Source: Phosphitispora fastidiosa (lineage in GTDB: Bacteria; Bacillota; Thermincolia; Thermincolales; UBA2595). Taken from it: a stretch of 64,000 nt of DNA. The translations under genes and the position numbers were made by a program. The notes beneath the pieces are model-generated. The model had not been told where the DNA came from, did not search any database, and saw only the letters and a program-made list of their open reading frames with translations. The stretch covers positions 186,001 to 250,000 of the forward strand of contig NZ_JAHHUL010000004.1 of the NCBI RefSeq assembly GCF_019008365.1, read 5' to 3'. Within the stretch, counting starts at the first letter, position 1. Every line of letters starts with the position of its first letter. Shown here in pieces: positions 25,804-34,755 of the stretch.

Positions 25804-28419
25804 CTAACTGCCACAGCACTTTTTGTATTTCTTCCCGCTTCCACAGGGACACGGGTCATTCCTGCCGACACGGTTTTCCACCTTCCGCGGCTGCCTGGGC
25901 CCGCTGTCCTCGTTATATCTGTTCTCAGTAACATTCTGGTGCTGGGCAACGGGTTCCTTGACAACATTTACCCTGAAGATATAGCGAACGACATCCTCCT
26001 GGATAGATGAAATCATGTTCTGGAACATCTCATATCCCTCAAACTTGTATTCCACCAAAGGATCCTTCTGCCCATACGCCCGGAGTCCGATACCCTGCCG
26101 CAGCTGGTCCATGGCATCAAGGTGGTCCATCCATTTTTCGTCAACCATGCGGAGCAAAATTACCTTTTCGATATGCCTGGCATTTTCCTCACCAAGCTCC
26201 TGTTCACGGGCATCATACGTATCCATTGACTTTTTGTACAATAGGTCTTTGACCGCATCCCTGCCCATGTCTGCCAAATCCTCAGGAGTCAGTTCATGAT
26301 GGGGCAGGTACAATTCACCTGCGTGCTCAAGCAGCCCCTGAAGATCCCATTCCTCGGGGTGTACCCCCGGGTTGCAGTAGACATCCATGTCGCTGTCTAT
26401 CATTGTCTCAATCATCTGGTTGATGGTTTCCCTGAGGTTTTCTTCAAGAAGCACCCGCCGGCGCTGTTCATAAATTACTTCCCGCTGCTTGTTCATTACA
26501 TCATCATATTCCAAAACGTTTTTCCTGATATCGAAGTTGCGGTTCTCCACCCTCTTCTGGGCTGTCTCAATTGACCTGGTAATCAGGGAATGTTCAATCG
26601 GAATATCATCTTCCATCCCCAGTTTGCCCATCAAAGAGCTGATATTATCAGAGCCAAAAAGGCGCATCAGATCATCTTCCATCGAAATATAGAACCGGGT
26701 GGACCCGGGGTCACCCTGCCGTCCGGTACGACCGCGGAGCTGATTATCAATACGACGGCTCTCATGGCGCTCAGTACCTATAATATGCAGGCCTCCGAGA
26801 GATACAACTTTTTCGTGCTCCTGATCAGTTTCGGCTTTAATTTTATTGAAAAGTTTTTCATAGTTTTCCCGGTCAACCTGTTCGTTGTCACCCTTCTTTG
26901 CCTGTTCCTGTGCCAGGAACTCAGGGTTCCCCCCCAGGAGGATGTCAGTACCACGACCGGCCATGTTAGTGGCAATAGTAACTGCACCGAAACGACCGGC
27001 TTGGGCTACGATTTCCGCTTCCTTTTCATGATGCTTTGCATTAAGTACCTGATGCGGAATACCCCGTTTCTTCAGCGTCACACTTAATTCTTCAGATTTC
27101 TCAATGGAAATGGTACCCACCAGAACCGGCTGCCCCAGGGCATGCCGTTCCGCGATTTCGTCTACGGCAGCATCAAACTTGGCCTTCTCGGTCTTGTAGA
27201 TAACATCCGGCAAATCTTTCCTTATCATTGGCCTGTTAGTAGGAATAACTACCACATCGAGCCCATAGATTTTGCGGAACTCGTCCTCTTCAGTTATAGC
27301 AGTACCTGTCATTCCTGCCAGCTTCTCATACATCCGGAAATAGTTCTGGAACGTAATGGTGGCCAGGGTCTGAGACTCCCGTTCAATTTTGACCCCCTCT
27401 TTGGCCTCAATAGCCTGGTGCAGGCCTTCACTGTAACGGCGTCCCAGCATCAGCCGCCCGGTAAACTCATCCACAATGATTACTTCACCGTCTTTAACCA
27501 CATAATCCCGGTCCCTTTTCATCAGGCCATGGGCCTTGAGCGCCTGGTTCAGGTGGTGTGTGAGTTCGATATGGTCATCTTCATAGAGGTTCTGAACCCC
27601 CAGGATTTGCTCAACTGCGGTCACACCCTCCTCGGTAAGAACAACGGTGTGAGCCTTTTCATCAACAGTAAAATGTTCTTCCCTTTTCAGTCTTGGCACT
27701 ACTTTTGCCATTGTGTAATAAAGGTCGGTAGCCTTGTCAGCCTGTCCTGATATAATCAGCGGGGTTCTGGCCTCATCAATCAGAATACTGTCAACCTCAT
27801 CCACAATAGCATAATAGAGGTCCCTCTGGACCATGTTCTCTTTTTGAATTACCATATTATCCCTGAGGTAATCGAAACCAAACTCATTATTGGTTCCGTA
27901 AACTATATCAGAACTATAGGCCGCAATTTTTTCATCATAATCCAGCCCGTGAACAATCAGGCCAACAGATAGACCCATAAACCTGAAAATCTGCCCCATC
28001 CATTCACTGTCCCTTGTGGCCAGATAATCGTTTACCGTAACAATATGCACTCCCCGCCCGGTAAGAGCATTAAGGTACGCCGGCAGTGTGGCCACAAGGG
28101 TTTTACCTTCACCGGTCCTCATCTCAGATATTCTTCCCTGGTGAAGGACCATCCCACCTATCAGTTGGACATCAAAATGCCTCATTCCCAATACCCTTTT
28201 AGAGGCTTCCCTGACAACAGCAAATGCCTCCGGAAGAATGTCATCAATATCAGCGCCATCAGCCAGTCTGTTTCTAAACTCTCCTGTTTTCCCCTGCAGT
28301 TCAGTGTCTGTCAGCCTCTGAAGTTCCGGCTCAAGACCATTTATTTCATTAACGGTTTTCTGGAGCTTTTTGATAATCTTAGCATTATCATCAAACAGCT
28401 TCTTCACAAACCCTAGCAT
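25804..28419 (-). CDS. secA: Preprotein translocase ATPase SecA
   Basis: 871 residues. DEAD-motor motifs are RTGEGKT (Walker A, near 105) and [13 protein letters not shown] (near 210). The preprotein cross-linking and helical scaffold regions follow, and the C-terminal zinc-binding SEC-C motif is [13 protein letters not shown]. It drives post-translational export through SecYEG. Full length for the family. Confidence 0.98.
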   Translation of the reverse strand: MLGFVKKLFDDNAKIIKKLQKTVNEINGLEPELQRLTDTELQGKTGEFRNRLADGADIDDILPEAFAVVREASKRVLGMRHFDVQLIGGMVLHQGRISEMRTGEGKTLVATLPAYLNALTGRGVHIVTVNDYLATRDSEWMGQIFRFMGLSVGLIVHGLDYDEKIAAYSSDIVYGTNNEFGFDYLRDNMVIQKENMVQRDLYYAIVDEVDSILIDEARTPLIISGQADKATDLYYTMAKVVPRLKREEHFTVDEKAHTVVLTEEGVTAVEQILGVQNLYEDDHIELTHHLNQALKAHGLMKRDRDYVVKDGEVIIVDEFTGRLMLGRRYSEGLHQAIEAKEGVKIERESQTLATITFQNYFRMYEKLAGMTGTAITEEDEFRKIYGLDVVVIPTNRPMIRKDLPDVIYKTEKAKFDAAVDEIAERHALGQPVLVGTISIEKSEELSVTLKKRGIPHQVLNAKHHEKEAEIVAQAGRFGAVTIATNMAGRGTDILLGGNPEFLAQEQAKKGDNEQVDRENYEKLFNKIKAETDQEHEKVVSLGGLHIIGTERHESRRIDNQLRGRTGRQGDPGSTRFYISMEDDLMRLFGSDNISSLMGKLGMEDDIPIEHSLITRSIETAQKRVENRNFDIRKNVLEYDDVMNKQREVIYEQRRRVLLEENLRETINQMIETMIDSDMDVYCNPGVHPEEWDLQGLLEHAGELYLPHHELTPEDLADMGRDAVKDLLYKKSMDTYDAREQELGEENARHIEKVILLRMVDEKWMDHLDAMDQLRQGIGLRAYGQKDPLVEYKFEGYEMFQNMISSIQEDVVRYIFRVNVVKEPVAQHQNVTENRYNEDSGPRQPRKVENRVGRNDPCPCGSGKKYKKCCGS

Positions 28420-28493
28420 AAAAACACCCCTTTTTTTAAATAAACAAAAGAGACCTGTGCGGCCTCACTAAAACACAGTTATACACATTTTAG

Positions 28494-28522
28494 ATTTTAG
28501 CACTTTTGGCAGGAGAGTTCAA
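28494..28522 (-). promoter_or_regulatory. Promoter of secA
   Basis: TTGAAC (28517-28522), 17-bp spacer, TAAAAT (28494-28499) on the minus strand, about 75 nt before the ATG. Confidence 0.6.
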
Positions 28523-28560
28523 GCCGCGGCGAAATGGGGAATATTAGTGTTTCAGGGAGG

Positions 28561-29088
28561 TTATTGGGTTTTACCCCTGATTACTTTTATTATCAACGCC
28601 AAAACTCCTGCATTTAGCAGGATATCCCCTATGCTGATCAATTGACGCTGGTATGGCAATTTTATATAAAATATGTCTGCCAGGAAGGCCAATGATGTCT
28701 CATCTGTCATCAGCCCATGGGTCCCACCCCTCCCGGCGGCCAGGAGCTCAGCCATCTGCGCGGGAATTACATCAGCACGCACCGGCATCTGACCGGCATT
28801 TAACGCAATAACCGCAAAATTAAGCAGGGTTCCCGCAATAATTAGCTGCATCCCTGGTATGCTGCGGTTTTTAACTAAGGCAAACAATAGGATCAGATAT
28901 GAAAGGGTGTGCAGATAGGAATATCCCCCAAACTCCCACCTGGGGGCTCCAAAATCAATGCCTACTTGAATTAAGTAGGCCACCACAATAACATATATAA
29001 ATTTAATTTTTAACTGACTGAGATTGCTGAAACGTCCTCCGGTCACCATGCCGATAATAACAGCAGCAATTATAATTTCAAAAAACAT
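28561..29088 (-). CDS. DUF5317 membrane protein
   Basis: 175 residues with five hydrophobic segments; begins MFFEIIIAAVIIGMVTGG. The conserved LNAGQMPVRAD segment near residue 97 is characteristic of DUF5317. Function unknown. It overlaps the upstream HD-GYP gene by 11 nt, so it is co-translated with it. Confidence 0.8.
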   Translation of the reverse strand: MFFEIIIAAVIIGMVTGGRFSNLSQLKIKFIYVIVVAYLIQVGIDFGAPRWEFGGYSYLHTLSYLILLFALVKNRSIPGMQLIIAGTLLNFAVIALNAGQMPVRADVIPAQMAELLAAGRGGTHGLMTDETSLAFLADIFYIKLPYQRQLISIGDILLNAGVLALIIKVIRGKTQ

Positions 29089-30346
29089 CTAAAATCTCAC
29101 CCCGTCTGTAAAGTACTTTTTTAAACTTTCCAATCAAGTTAGGGTCAAATTGGGTACCGGCCAGTTGTTCTATCTCCGCAACCGCCTGCTCCGGAGTTTT
29201 GGCTCCTCTGAAGGGGCGGTCAGTGGTCATAGCATCATATGCGTCCGCCAGAGCCAATAACCGTGACACAAGCGGTATACTTTCGCCCTTCAGCCCGGCA
29301 GGATACCCTGTGCCGTCATACCTCTCATGATGGTGCATCACAAAAGAGGCTTTAGAAGAAAGAAACTTTATTTTCTGCAGAATTTCTGCCCCCAGAATAG
29401 CATGCTGTTTAACCGTCTCATACTCCTCATAAGAAAGCGCCCCGGGCTTGTTAAGTATTTCGTCAGAAACCCCTATTTTCCCTGCATCATGAAGGAGGGC
29501 GACATACTCAAGCTTCTGGAGGTCCTTTTCAGAAAAACTGAACTCCTTTGCCAGTGCCAGAGTCAGCTCCGCGACCCGCTCAGAATGTCCCTTCATGTAC
29601 GGGTCTTTGGCCTCTATAGCCTTGGCAAGAGTCCTCACAGTCTTCAGGTAGCTCTGCTGTATATTCAGGGACAACCTGAATGCGTGACTCACTAACATAA
29701 CCGGAACAAAAAAGAGGAGGAGAACAAATAACTGTGATTCCAAAACACTGTGTCTAATTATATAAACTAAGAGATATGTTAAAAATGCCAGGGCAAAAAA
29801 GTTGCCTCCAATGGTCTTTATGGCTGAAGACCAGTTGGCATAAAAGGAGTCTCCTGTATGCAGAACACCTTCAAGAGCGATAAATACAGTATATACAAGG
29901 AAATAAACCACTGATGCCATTACAGATGCAGCCACCGGAGGCAAACCCGCCAGGTAAGCCACACCTGCCGCTCCTGTAGCCAAAGCCATCTGAGAGGATA
30001 ATTTGACGATACCGCTAAAGGACGCCTCCCGCCCAAGCAGTATGGCAAAAAACCCGGAGGCAAAAGTTGTCACAAATCTAGTTATTATTGCTGCAGGAAC
30101 ACCATAAAGAGCGAGCAGCACCAGGTCCAGGATAAACGCCACCGAAAAAACAGTTCCCTGTGACAACCGAGCCGGCATTAGCTGTGCTATAAAAGAAAGC
30201 ATTGCATAAATAGCCACCGGCGAAAGAAATCTTTGATTTATAAGAAATATACTAATGAACACAACCAGTAATCCACTGGTCACTGTAATAAATGTGACTA
30301 CCCGGTGACCAGCAGCAGCTGTTTTAGAAACGGCCCCTGTTTCCAT
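29078..30346 (-). CDS. Membrane-bound HD-GYP phosphodiesterase (copy 1)
   Basis: About 422 residues. The N-terminal half has seven or eight membrane helices; the C-terminal half is an HD-GYP domain with LLHDAGKIG, HHHERYDGTGYPAGLKGE and ALADAYDAMTTDRP. The family hydrolyses c-di-GMP (some cleave cGAMP). ATG 30346 has GGGAGGGG upstream. It has the same architecture as the next gene, suggesting tandem duplication followed by divergence. Confidence 0.92.
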   Translation of the reverse strand: METGAVSKTAAAGHRVVTFITVTSGLLVVFISIFLINQRFLSPVAIYAMLSFIAQLMPARLSQGTVFSVAFILDLVLLALYGVPAAIITRFVTTFASGFFAILLGREASFSGIVKLSSQMALATGAAGVAYLAGLPPVAASVMASVVYFLVYTVFIALEGVLHTGDSFYANWSSAIKTIGGNFFALAFLTYLLVYIIRHSVLESQLFVLLLFFVPVMLVSHAFRLSLNIQQSYLKTVRTLAKAIEAKDPYMKGHSERVAELTLALAKEFSFSEKDLQKLEYVALLHDAGKIGVSDEILNKPGALSYEEYETVKQHAILGAEILQKIKFLSSKASFVMHHHERYDGTGYPAGLKGESIPLVSRLLALADAYDAMTTDRPFRGAKTPEQAVAEIEQLAGTQFDPNLIGKFKKVLYRRGEILDVF

Positions 30347-30402
30347 AGCCCCTCCCATATTGATGCTAATTCTTGGTTAAACTATCTCATATATTCTCTT
30401 AT

Positions 30403-31689
30403 CTACTTCTCGGCAACTGATGCGGCCTCCAGAAAAGCTCTATACTCTTCTGTCGGCTTACCGCTCCGTAACAACACAAAGGCTTCTACAAGTTCGGGGT
30501 CAAAGTGTGTCCCCGAGCAGTTCCTTACCTCCTCCAGAGCCTCTTCCGGTGTCATTTTGCTACGGTAAGACCTATCGGAAGTCATGGCATCAAAGGAATC
30601 TGCCAAAGTAATAATCCTGGCGCCAAGTGGTATGACCTTTCCTTTAAGGCCGTCAGGATACCCGGAACCGTCATATTTCTCATGGTGATTCCTGACAAAA
30701 TGTGTAAAAGACCCGAGGTAATTGAGATCCTTTAAGATATGTTCACCAATAACCGGATGCAGCTTAATTTTGTCAAACTCGTTGTCCGCCAGTCTGCCCA
30801 CTCTCGTTAGGAGTTCATCACTGATACCGATTTTGCCGATATCATGCAGGAAAGCCATGTGCTGAATCGCTTCCACCTGGTCTTCCCGGAGCCTCAACTG
30901 GCGTGCCAACTCTACAGCATAATTGGCCACTCGGTCGGAATGACCCCTGGTATATCTGTCCTTGGCATCCAGGGCGCCGGCCAAAGCCTCCAGAGTATTT
31001 ATATAAACCTCCCTGGTGTCCATGTAAGATTTAAATATATAGCGGGCCAGGAGCAATGGAGCAAAAAACAGAATTACTCCCATAGGACCGGTGTAGGTAT
31101 AGGTTTTTGCCATCAACAGTCCTAATGGAGCCAACATTATTAGATTAGGTATTGCCCACCTCATATTTGTAAGCCATATTCCGTATAAGGAAATGTTAAA
31201 CTCCAGCGACATAATTAGTGAAAATGCCGTACCATTCACCGCAAGATAAGCGAATGTAGCACCTATATAAGGAAGCACGTTTTCTAAACTGATATTATAA
31301 CGGGAACCTCCCAAATATTGATAGACTAAACCGGCAGTTCCCGTAGCCAAGACAAATTGTGCACAATTAAATGCCAGTCTATGAATTTTACTTTTCGAAA
31401 TAATTTCGCTGGCAATATTGGCAGCTAACATGACAAAAGCGGAAATAGTTGGTCCAAAAAGTACAATACTGGCAAACGCCACTGCCTCTGTAACCGTAAC
31501 CCTGCCTCCCCGCGGCAGCGATACAGGCATTGAATCAGCAAAAATCGCCAAAACTGAAAAAAACAGGAATTCTTTAATCATTTCGCTATTAATTTGAAAA
31601 GAAGGAATTAATAGAAATAGTAAAACTATTGCAGATGTTACAGTAACAATAATATATATTTTAACTATCGCGGGAGGGGAACCGTTCAA
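30403..31689 (-). CDS. Membrane-bound HD-GYP phosphodiesterase (copy 2)
   Basis: 428 residues: N-terminal membrane domain (about 1-200) and C-terminal HD-GYP (FLHDIGKIGISDELL, NHHEKYDGSGYPDGLKGK, TLADSFDAMTSDRSY). The TTG start at 31689 has GGTGGG 6 nt before it. The gene begins directly after the T-run that ends the structured RNA/peptide unit, so read-through at that point would decide its expression. Confidence 0.92.
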   Translation of the reverse strand: MNGSPPAIVKIYIIVTVTSAIVLLFLLIPSFQINSEMIKEFLFFSVLAIFADSMPVSLPRGGRVTVTEAVAFASIVLFGPTISAFVMLAANIASEIISKSKIHRLAFNCAQFVLATGTAGLVYQYLGGSRYNISLENVLPYIGATFAYLAVNGTAFSLIMSLEFNISLYGIWLTNMRWAIPNLIMLAPLGLLMAKTYTYTGPMGVILFFAPLLLARYIFKSYMDTREVYINTLEALAGALDAKDRYTRGHSDRVANYAVELARQLRLREDQVEAIQHMAFLHDIGKIGISDELLTRVGRLADNEFDKIKLHPVIGEHILKDLNYLGSFTHFVRNHHEKYDGSGYPDGLKGKVIPLGARIITLADSFDAMTSDRSYRSKMTPEEALEEVRNCSGTHFDPELVEAFVLLRSGKPTEEYRAFLEAASVAEK

Positions 31690-31706
31690 TGTAAACCCAC
31701 CTTTTT

Positions 31707-32002
31707 AAAAAAAACGGACCGACAGTGCATTACTCTGTAGCTTAGTGGCTTAAATACTTGTATTAGTACTTGAAACCTGCACCACCTGCTAAAACTAAAG
31801 TAACAATAGCCATAGCGATCTTAACCAAAGTTGCTTTCATGTAAAGTAACCCCCCGTTCCGTCTCTGACTCAACCGGTAACCGCTATGTACCAGCCGGTA
31901 TCTGGACTTCCGCTCGGGTGGTTCCGCTCGTATGTTGCATTTTTTTCTGGTCATACTTTACCGAAAAACAATTTAAAACAAAGATCTGGGCTCTGTCGGT
32001 CC
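31707..32002 (-). ncRNA. Candidate structured RNA enclosing a peptide gene
   Basis: In the minus-strand RNA, GGACCGACAG (31993-32002) is exactly complementary to CTGTCGGTCC (31716-31725), which is followed by eight Us. Inside, AACCACCCG (31915-31923) pairs at 8 of 9 positions with CGGGGGGTT (31848-31856), which holds the ribosome binding site of the peptide gene. A hairpin CTGGTA/TACCGG (31889-31894, 31874-31879) lies between. Part of this (UAGCGGUUACCGG) resembles the 3' half of c-di-GMP-I riboswitches, but the 5' GACGCAAAGCC signature is missing. Class unknown. Confidence 0.5.
31763..31840 (-). CDS. 25-residue hydrophobic peptide
   Basis: MKATLVKIAMAIVTLVLAGG, then AGFKY. There is a short basic start, one hydrophobic segment and a short polar tail. 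GGGGGG lies 9 nt upstream of ATG 31840. An in-frame extension upstream would read through the structured leader and has no good start. It could be a signal peptide-like pheromone precursor, a small membrane regulator of the adjacent HD-GYP protein, or a type I toxin; the sequence does not decide. Confidence 0.6.
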   Translation of the reverse strand: MKATLVKIAMAIVTLVLAGGAGFKY

Positions 32003-32028
32003 TTTAAAATAACATAACTAATTGGGTA

Positions 32029-32685
32029 TCAATCATTAAGCAGCAGCGCCATCCGCCTGTTAATAGCGGCGAGAGTTGCTTTGACAGCTGCTTCCCTCTC
32101 GTCATGATTAAGAAATGCTGAGCCAATCAACCTCTCTTCTCCTACATTTGTTATCAGGGAAATCGAAACTGCAACAGCATCTCTTCCGGCAAGCACAAAA
32201 CGCGTAATATCCTCTGTAACCATATTGCAGGTTCCCTTCATATAACTCTCTATAGCCAATACAGTTGCCTGTGCGATAACTCTGAGCTTATTATTTGCCG
32301 TACTTGGACCGGATGCAATGCCACCATACATTTCGCCGCCGATCTCAAGATCAACCTTGGCCTCAGTCTTCCTGCCCCCCGAACTAACGGTTACAGCGAC
32401 CAGTTTAGGCCTTACTTCCTGCATTGGACCAGGGCCTTCATCATCCTGCATCTGAGCAACACTCACTTTTTTATGGTCAATGCTAATCCCAAACTGAGCC
32501 ATGAAAGCCGATTCAATATCCCGCACTATCTGTTTTGGGCCCCGGCTGGACCCAGAGAGTACATGTATTTCGGCAATTTCACCGGCCTCATCAGTTACAA
32601 TTCGCGCGGAAATGACGTCTTTTATCTGCCTGATAATGTCCTCATAATCAGTAAGCTTACCTTCGACGTACCTGTCTGATGCCAT
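32029..32685 (-). CDS. Conserved hypothetical protein with two alpha/beta domains
   Basis: 218 residues. The N-terminal part (about 1-85) contains RIVTDEAGEIAEIHVLS and IVRDIESAFMAQFGISI, like a small sensor or KH-type alpha/beta fold. The C-terminal half (about 95-218) repeats a beta-alpha pattern (KLVAVTVSS…KVDLEIGG…ATVLAIESY). ATG 32685 has GCGGGGG upstream; an earlier ATG (32727) lacks a site. Not named; located between hpf and the HD-GYP genes. Confidence 0.6.
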   Translation of the reverse strand: MASDRYVEGKLTDYEDIIRQIKDVISARIVTDEAGEIAEIHVLSGSSRGPKQIVRDIESAFMAQFGISIDHKKVSVAQMQDDEGPGPMQEVRPKLVAVTVSSGGRKTEAKVDLEIGGEMYGGIASGPSTANNKLRVIAQATVLAIESYMKGTCNMVTEDITRFVLAGRDAVAVSISLITNVGEERLIGSAFLNHDEREAAVKATLAAINRRMALLLND

Positions 32686-32916
32686 AAAAACCCCCGCGTT
32701 TCTTTCTAAATTTTTTATAACTGCCATTTAGTACCAAGTTCTGAAAATTATATTTCTATTTTCTACTTTTAAGCAGTATTTCCTTCTTTTTCTTAGACAA
32801 AATAATATAAAATTTTTCCGAAATTCTGTTAATTAATATATTTTTGCCAAATTTACCCCACATCTTAGTGATTCAAGAGTTCTTGGCAGCTCTCTTTTCG
32901 ATTTCTGACAATATTA

Positions 32917-32945
32917 AAAGGACTCACCTATAATCGGCGAGCCCC
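32917..32945 (-). terminator. Terminator downstream of hpf
   Basis: In minus-strand RNA GGGCUCGCC and GGUGAGUCC form 9 bp with two G-U pairs around a 7-nt loop, followed by UUUU. Pairing is complete only on this strand. Confidence 0.7.
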
Positions 32946-32973
32946 TTTTTGTCAAATGATGTATTAATAATTT

Positions 32974-33492
32974 TTAGAACTCCGGCTCAATCAAGCCATA
33001 ATTTCCATCCTTCCTTTTATACAACACATTTACTTCTTCAGTCTCTGCATTGGAAAAAACAAAGAAACTGTGACCCAGCAGATTCATTTGCATTACAGCC
33101 TCCTCCACCGGCATTGGCTTAACAGCGAACCTCTTGGTCTTCTTTATAAAAGGCTCCTCATAGCTTTCGTTGTCAGCAGCGGCAGGTACAGCCTTGCCTT
33201 CCACCCTGGACTTTTTGCTCAGCTTACCCTTATACCTGGCAATCTGTTTCTCAAGTTTCTCAATAACCAGGTCAACCGAAGCATACATATCACCGGTTGC
33301 CTCTTCTCCTCTAAGTATCATTCCATTAACAGGTATGGTCACTTCCACCTTGTGGGTATCCTTCACAACTACCAAAGTAACCTGTGCCTCGGACAGATCA
33401 AGGTATTTTTCAAGTTTTACAAGTTTTCTTTCGACATAATCTTTTAAAGCATTAGTAACTTCGATATTCTTTCCCCTGACAATGATCTTCAT
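32974..33492 (-). CDS. hpf: Ribosome hibernation-promoting factor, long form
   Basis: 172 residues. The N-terminal S30AE domain (1-100; MKIIVRGKNIEVTNALKDYVE) binds the ribosomal decoding centre. The C-terminal domain (about 115-172; VEEAVMQMNLLGHSFFVF … DGNYGLIEP) dimerises to form 100S ribosomes. The length is that of the long form usual in Firmicutes. A ribosome binding site (AAAGGAGTGG) precedes the ATG. Confidence 0.96.
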   Translation of the reverse strand: MKIIVRGKNIEVTNALKDYVERKLVKLEKYLDLSEAQVTLVVVKDTHKVEVTIPVNGMILRGEEATGDMYASVDLVIEKLEKQIARYKGKLSKKSRVEGKAVPAAADNESYEEPFIKKTKRFAVKPMPVEEAVMQMNLLGHSFFVFSNAETEEVNVLYKRKDGNYGLIEPEF

Positions 33493-33663
33493 AATTGGCC
33501 ACTCCTTTCGGTCACTTTCTTTATTACTATTCCCTTAATCTGGGCAAAAATCCTTCCTGTAGCCGCAATTATTCTGTATTATTTGGAACTATCTTTGCCA
33601 TTCCACTATTAAAGGGTAAGTGCCATCTTTATCCATCAACTGCCGTCTGTCTATAGCTACTTA

Positions 33664-33690
33664 AAAACCCCAGGGAATTTATCCCTGGGG
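33664..33690 (-). terminator. Terminator of the cold-shock gene
   Basis: CCCCAGGGA and TCCCTGGGG make a perfect 9-bp stem with a 5-nt loop; on the minus strand it is followed by TTTTT. Confidence 0.85.
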
Positions 33691-33713
33691 TGAATTCACT
33701 TGGTTGTACTAAT

Positions 33714-33911
33714 TTATAGTTTTACAACATTAGCAGCTTGAGGTCCACGTGCACCTTCCACGATTTCGAATTCAACACTCTGACCTTCAGCCAGGGTTTT
33801 AAATCCTTCTTCCTGGATGGCGGAAAAGTGTACAAATACATCTCCTCCGTCTTCCCTTTCAATAAAGCCGAATCCTTTTTCCTGATTAAACCATTTTACT
33901 TTACCCAACAT
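33714..33911 (-). CDS. Cold-shock protein (CspA family)
   Basis: 65 residues, a single OB-fold cold-shock domain with both RNA-binding motifs: RNP1 KGFGFIE and RNP2 DVFVHFSAI. An RNA chaperone. Monocistronic, with its own promoter and terminator. Confidence 0.97.
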   Translation of the reverse strand: MLGKVKWFNQEKGFGFIEREDGGDVFVHFSAIQEEGFKTLAEGQSVEFEIVEGARGPQAANVVKL

Positions 33912-33966
33912 TCTTTACATTCCCCCTAAAAAAAATATCAGTGAGCCTAGGTAAACCCACTACTTC

Positions 33967-33995
33967 ATCCTAACATAGCAGCTAAATTTTGTCAA
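33967..33995 (-). promoter_or_regulatory. Promoter of the cold-shock gene
   Basis: TTGACA (33990-33995), 17-bp spacer, TAGGAT (33967-33972) on the minus strand, giving a leader of about 50 nt. Confidence 0.65.
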
Positions 33996-34091
33996 CACGC
34001 AGAAAATTTCTATCGAATTCATAATTTTGCCATATAAACCCACAAAAATCCAAAAAACAAATGTCGAAAAATTACTATTACAAAACCCGAC

Positions 34092-34180
34092 TGTGAATAC
34101 TTTCCCCTGGGGATAATGTGGATAAGCCTGTTAATAAGTATTAAAATCAGGGGTTCAACTGGGGATAATTTTGTGAATCC
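34092..34180 (-). promoter_or_regulatory. Cluster of DnaA-box-like 9-mers
   Basis: Six same-orientation 9-mers resembling TTATCCACA lie in 89 bp: 34092 (2 mismatches), 34108 (1), 34117 (perfect), 34129 (2), 34160 (1) and 34172 (3). The boxes at 34108 and 34117 abut. They are in an AT-rich gene-free stretch (about 33996-34260). No dnaA, dnaN or parAB is nearby, so this is unlikely to be oriC; a DnaA titration or regulatory site is possible. Confidence 0.5.
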
Positions 34181-34260
34181 GAATATTTTGTCAAATTTAC
34201 CTGGCCGATTTGTCGAAAAGCGACCGGCGGCTGTGGCGACTAATTTCTCCAGATAATTAA

Positions 34261-34284
34261 ATAACCCGGAATTCTCCGGGTTAT
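34261..34284 (-). terminator. Hairpin downstream of the zinc-ribbon gene
   Basis: ATAACCCGGA-ATTC-TCCGGGTTAT, a perfect 10-bp stem. The following minus-strand sequence is AT-rich but not a pure T-run. Confidence 0.6.
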
Positions 34285-34296
34285 CGACAATTCAGT

Positions 34297-34578
34297 TTAT
34301 CTTCTGCTTTCAAAGCAGTCACGGCAGTAAACCGGCCTGTCATTCCTTGGCATAAAAGGAACCTGAGTTTCCGCTCCGCAATCAGCACATACCACGGTGT
34401 GCATCTCCCTGGGCCTTCCGCTGTTCCGGCCCCCGGAACGCCTGTTGGAGCGACAGGATTTACACCTCTGGGGCTCGTTTTCAAAGCCTTTTTCAGCATA
34501 AAACTCCTGTTCTCCGGCAGTGAATATAAATTCATTGCCACATTCTTTACATACCAGTGTCTTGTCTTCGAATGACAT
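34297..34578 (-). CDS. Double zinc-ribbon protein (CxxC-CxxC type)
   Basis: 93 residues. The first ribbon is CKEC…CKSC, the second CADC…CRDC, joined by a basic Arg/Gly linker (SNRRSGGRNSG). Such proteins are common and uncharacterised in Firmicutes and probably bind nucleic acid. ATG 34578 has GGAGG 7 nt upstream. The leader folds into a hairpin that pairs that site. Confidence 0.85.
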   Translation of the reverse strand: MSFEDKTLVCKECGNEFIFTAGEQEFYAEKGFENEPQRCKSCRSNRRSGGRNSGRPREMHTVVCADCGAETQVPFMPRNDRPVYCRDCFESRR

Positions 34579-34585
34579 GATAGAA

Positions 34586-34640
34586 CCTCCCACTTCTTAG
34601 GTGATTCAACCTGGATCCCGTTTGCCGCCTAAGAAGGAGG
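34586..34640 (-). promoter_or_regulatory. Leader hairpin masking the ribosome binding site
   Basis: In the minus-strand RNA CTTCTTAGG (34628-34636 on the plus strand) pairs perfectly with CCTAAGAAG (34593-34601). CCTC also pairs with GAGG of the ribosome binding site across a small bulge. The loop is about 26 nt. The structure would block translation initiation of the zinc-ribbon gene until opened. Confidence 0.55.
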
Positions 34641-34668
34641 CCCCAGTTGCAGGTTGTATTATGAGTCA

Positions 34669-34697
34669 ATTATATATTCAGTTTAGGATTTTTGCAA
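34669..34697 (-). promoter_or_regulatory. Promoter of the zinc-ribbon gene
   Basis: TTGCAA (34692-34697), 17-bp spacer, TATAAT (34669-34674) on the minus strand. The leader of about 85 nt contains the hairpin described above. Confidence 0.65.
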
Positions 34698-34755
34698 TAA
34701 TTTTCCGTAAATACGGTTCGTTTTTCCGCATAATGTAAAGTTTTTCTCCATTTTC

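Noticed and set aside
27142-27750. Antisense plus-strand frame of 202 codons within secA
   Set aside because: secA is complete and conserved on the other strand; the antisense product matches nothing.
31720-31760. Plus-strand stretch with GTAGCTTAGTGG resembling a tRNA D-arm
   Set aside because: No acceptor stem, anticodon arm or T-arm can be formed around it.
31840-31925. Canonical c-di-GMP-I (GEMM) riboswitch
   Set aside because: Only a fragment of the 3' half is similar. The 5' GCAAACC and GACGCAAAGCC signature is absent, so it is reported only as a structured leader of unknown class.
34092-34180. Chromosomal origin oriC
   Set aside because: No dnaA, dnaN, recF, parAB or rpmH nearby, and most boxes deviate from consensus.
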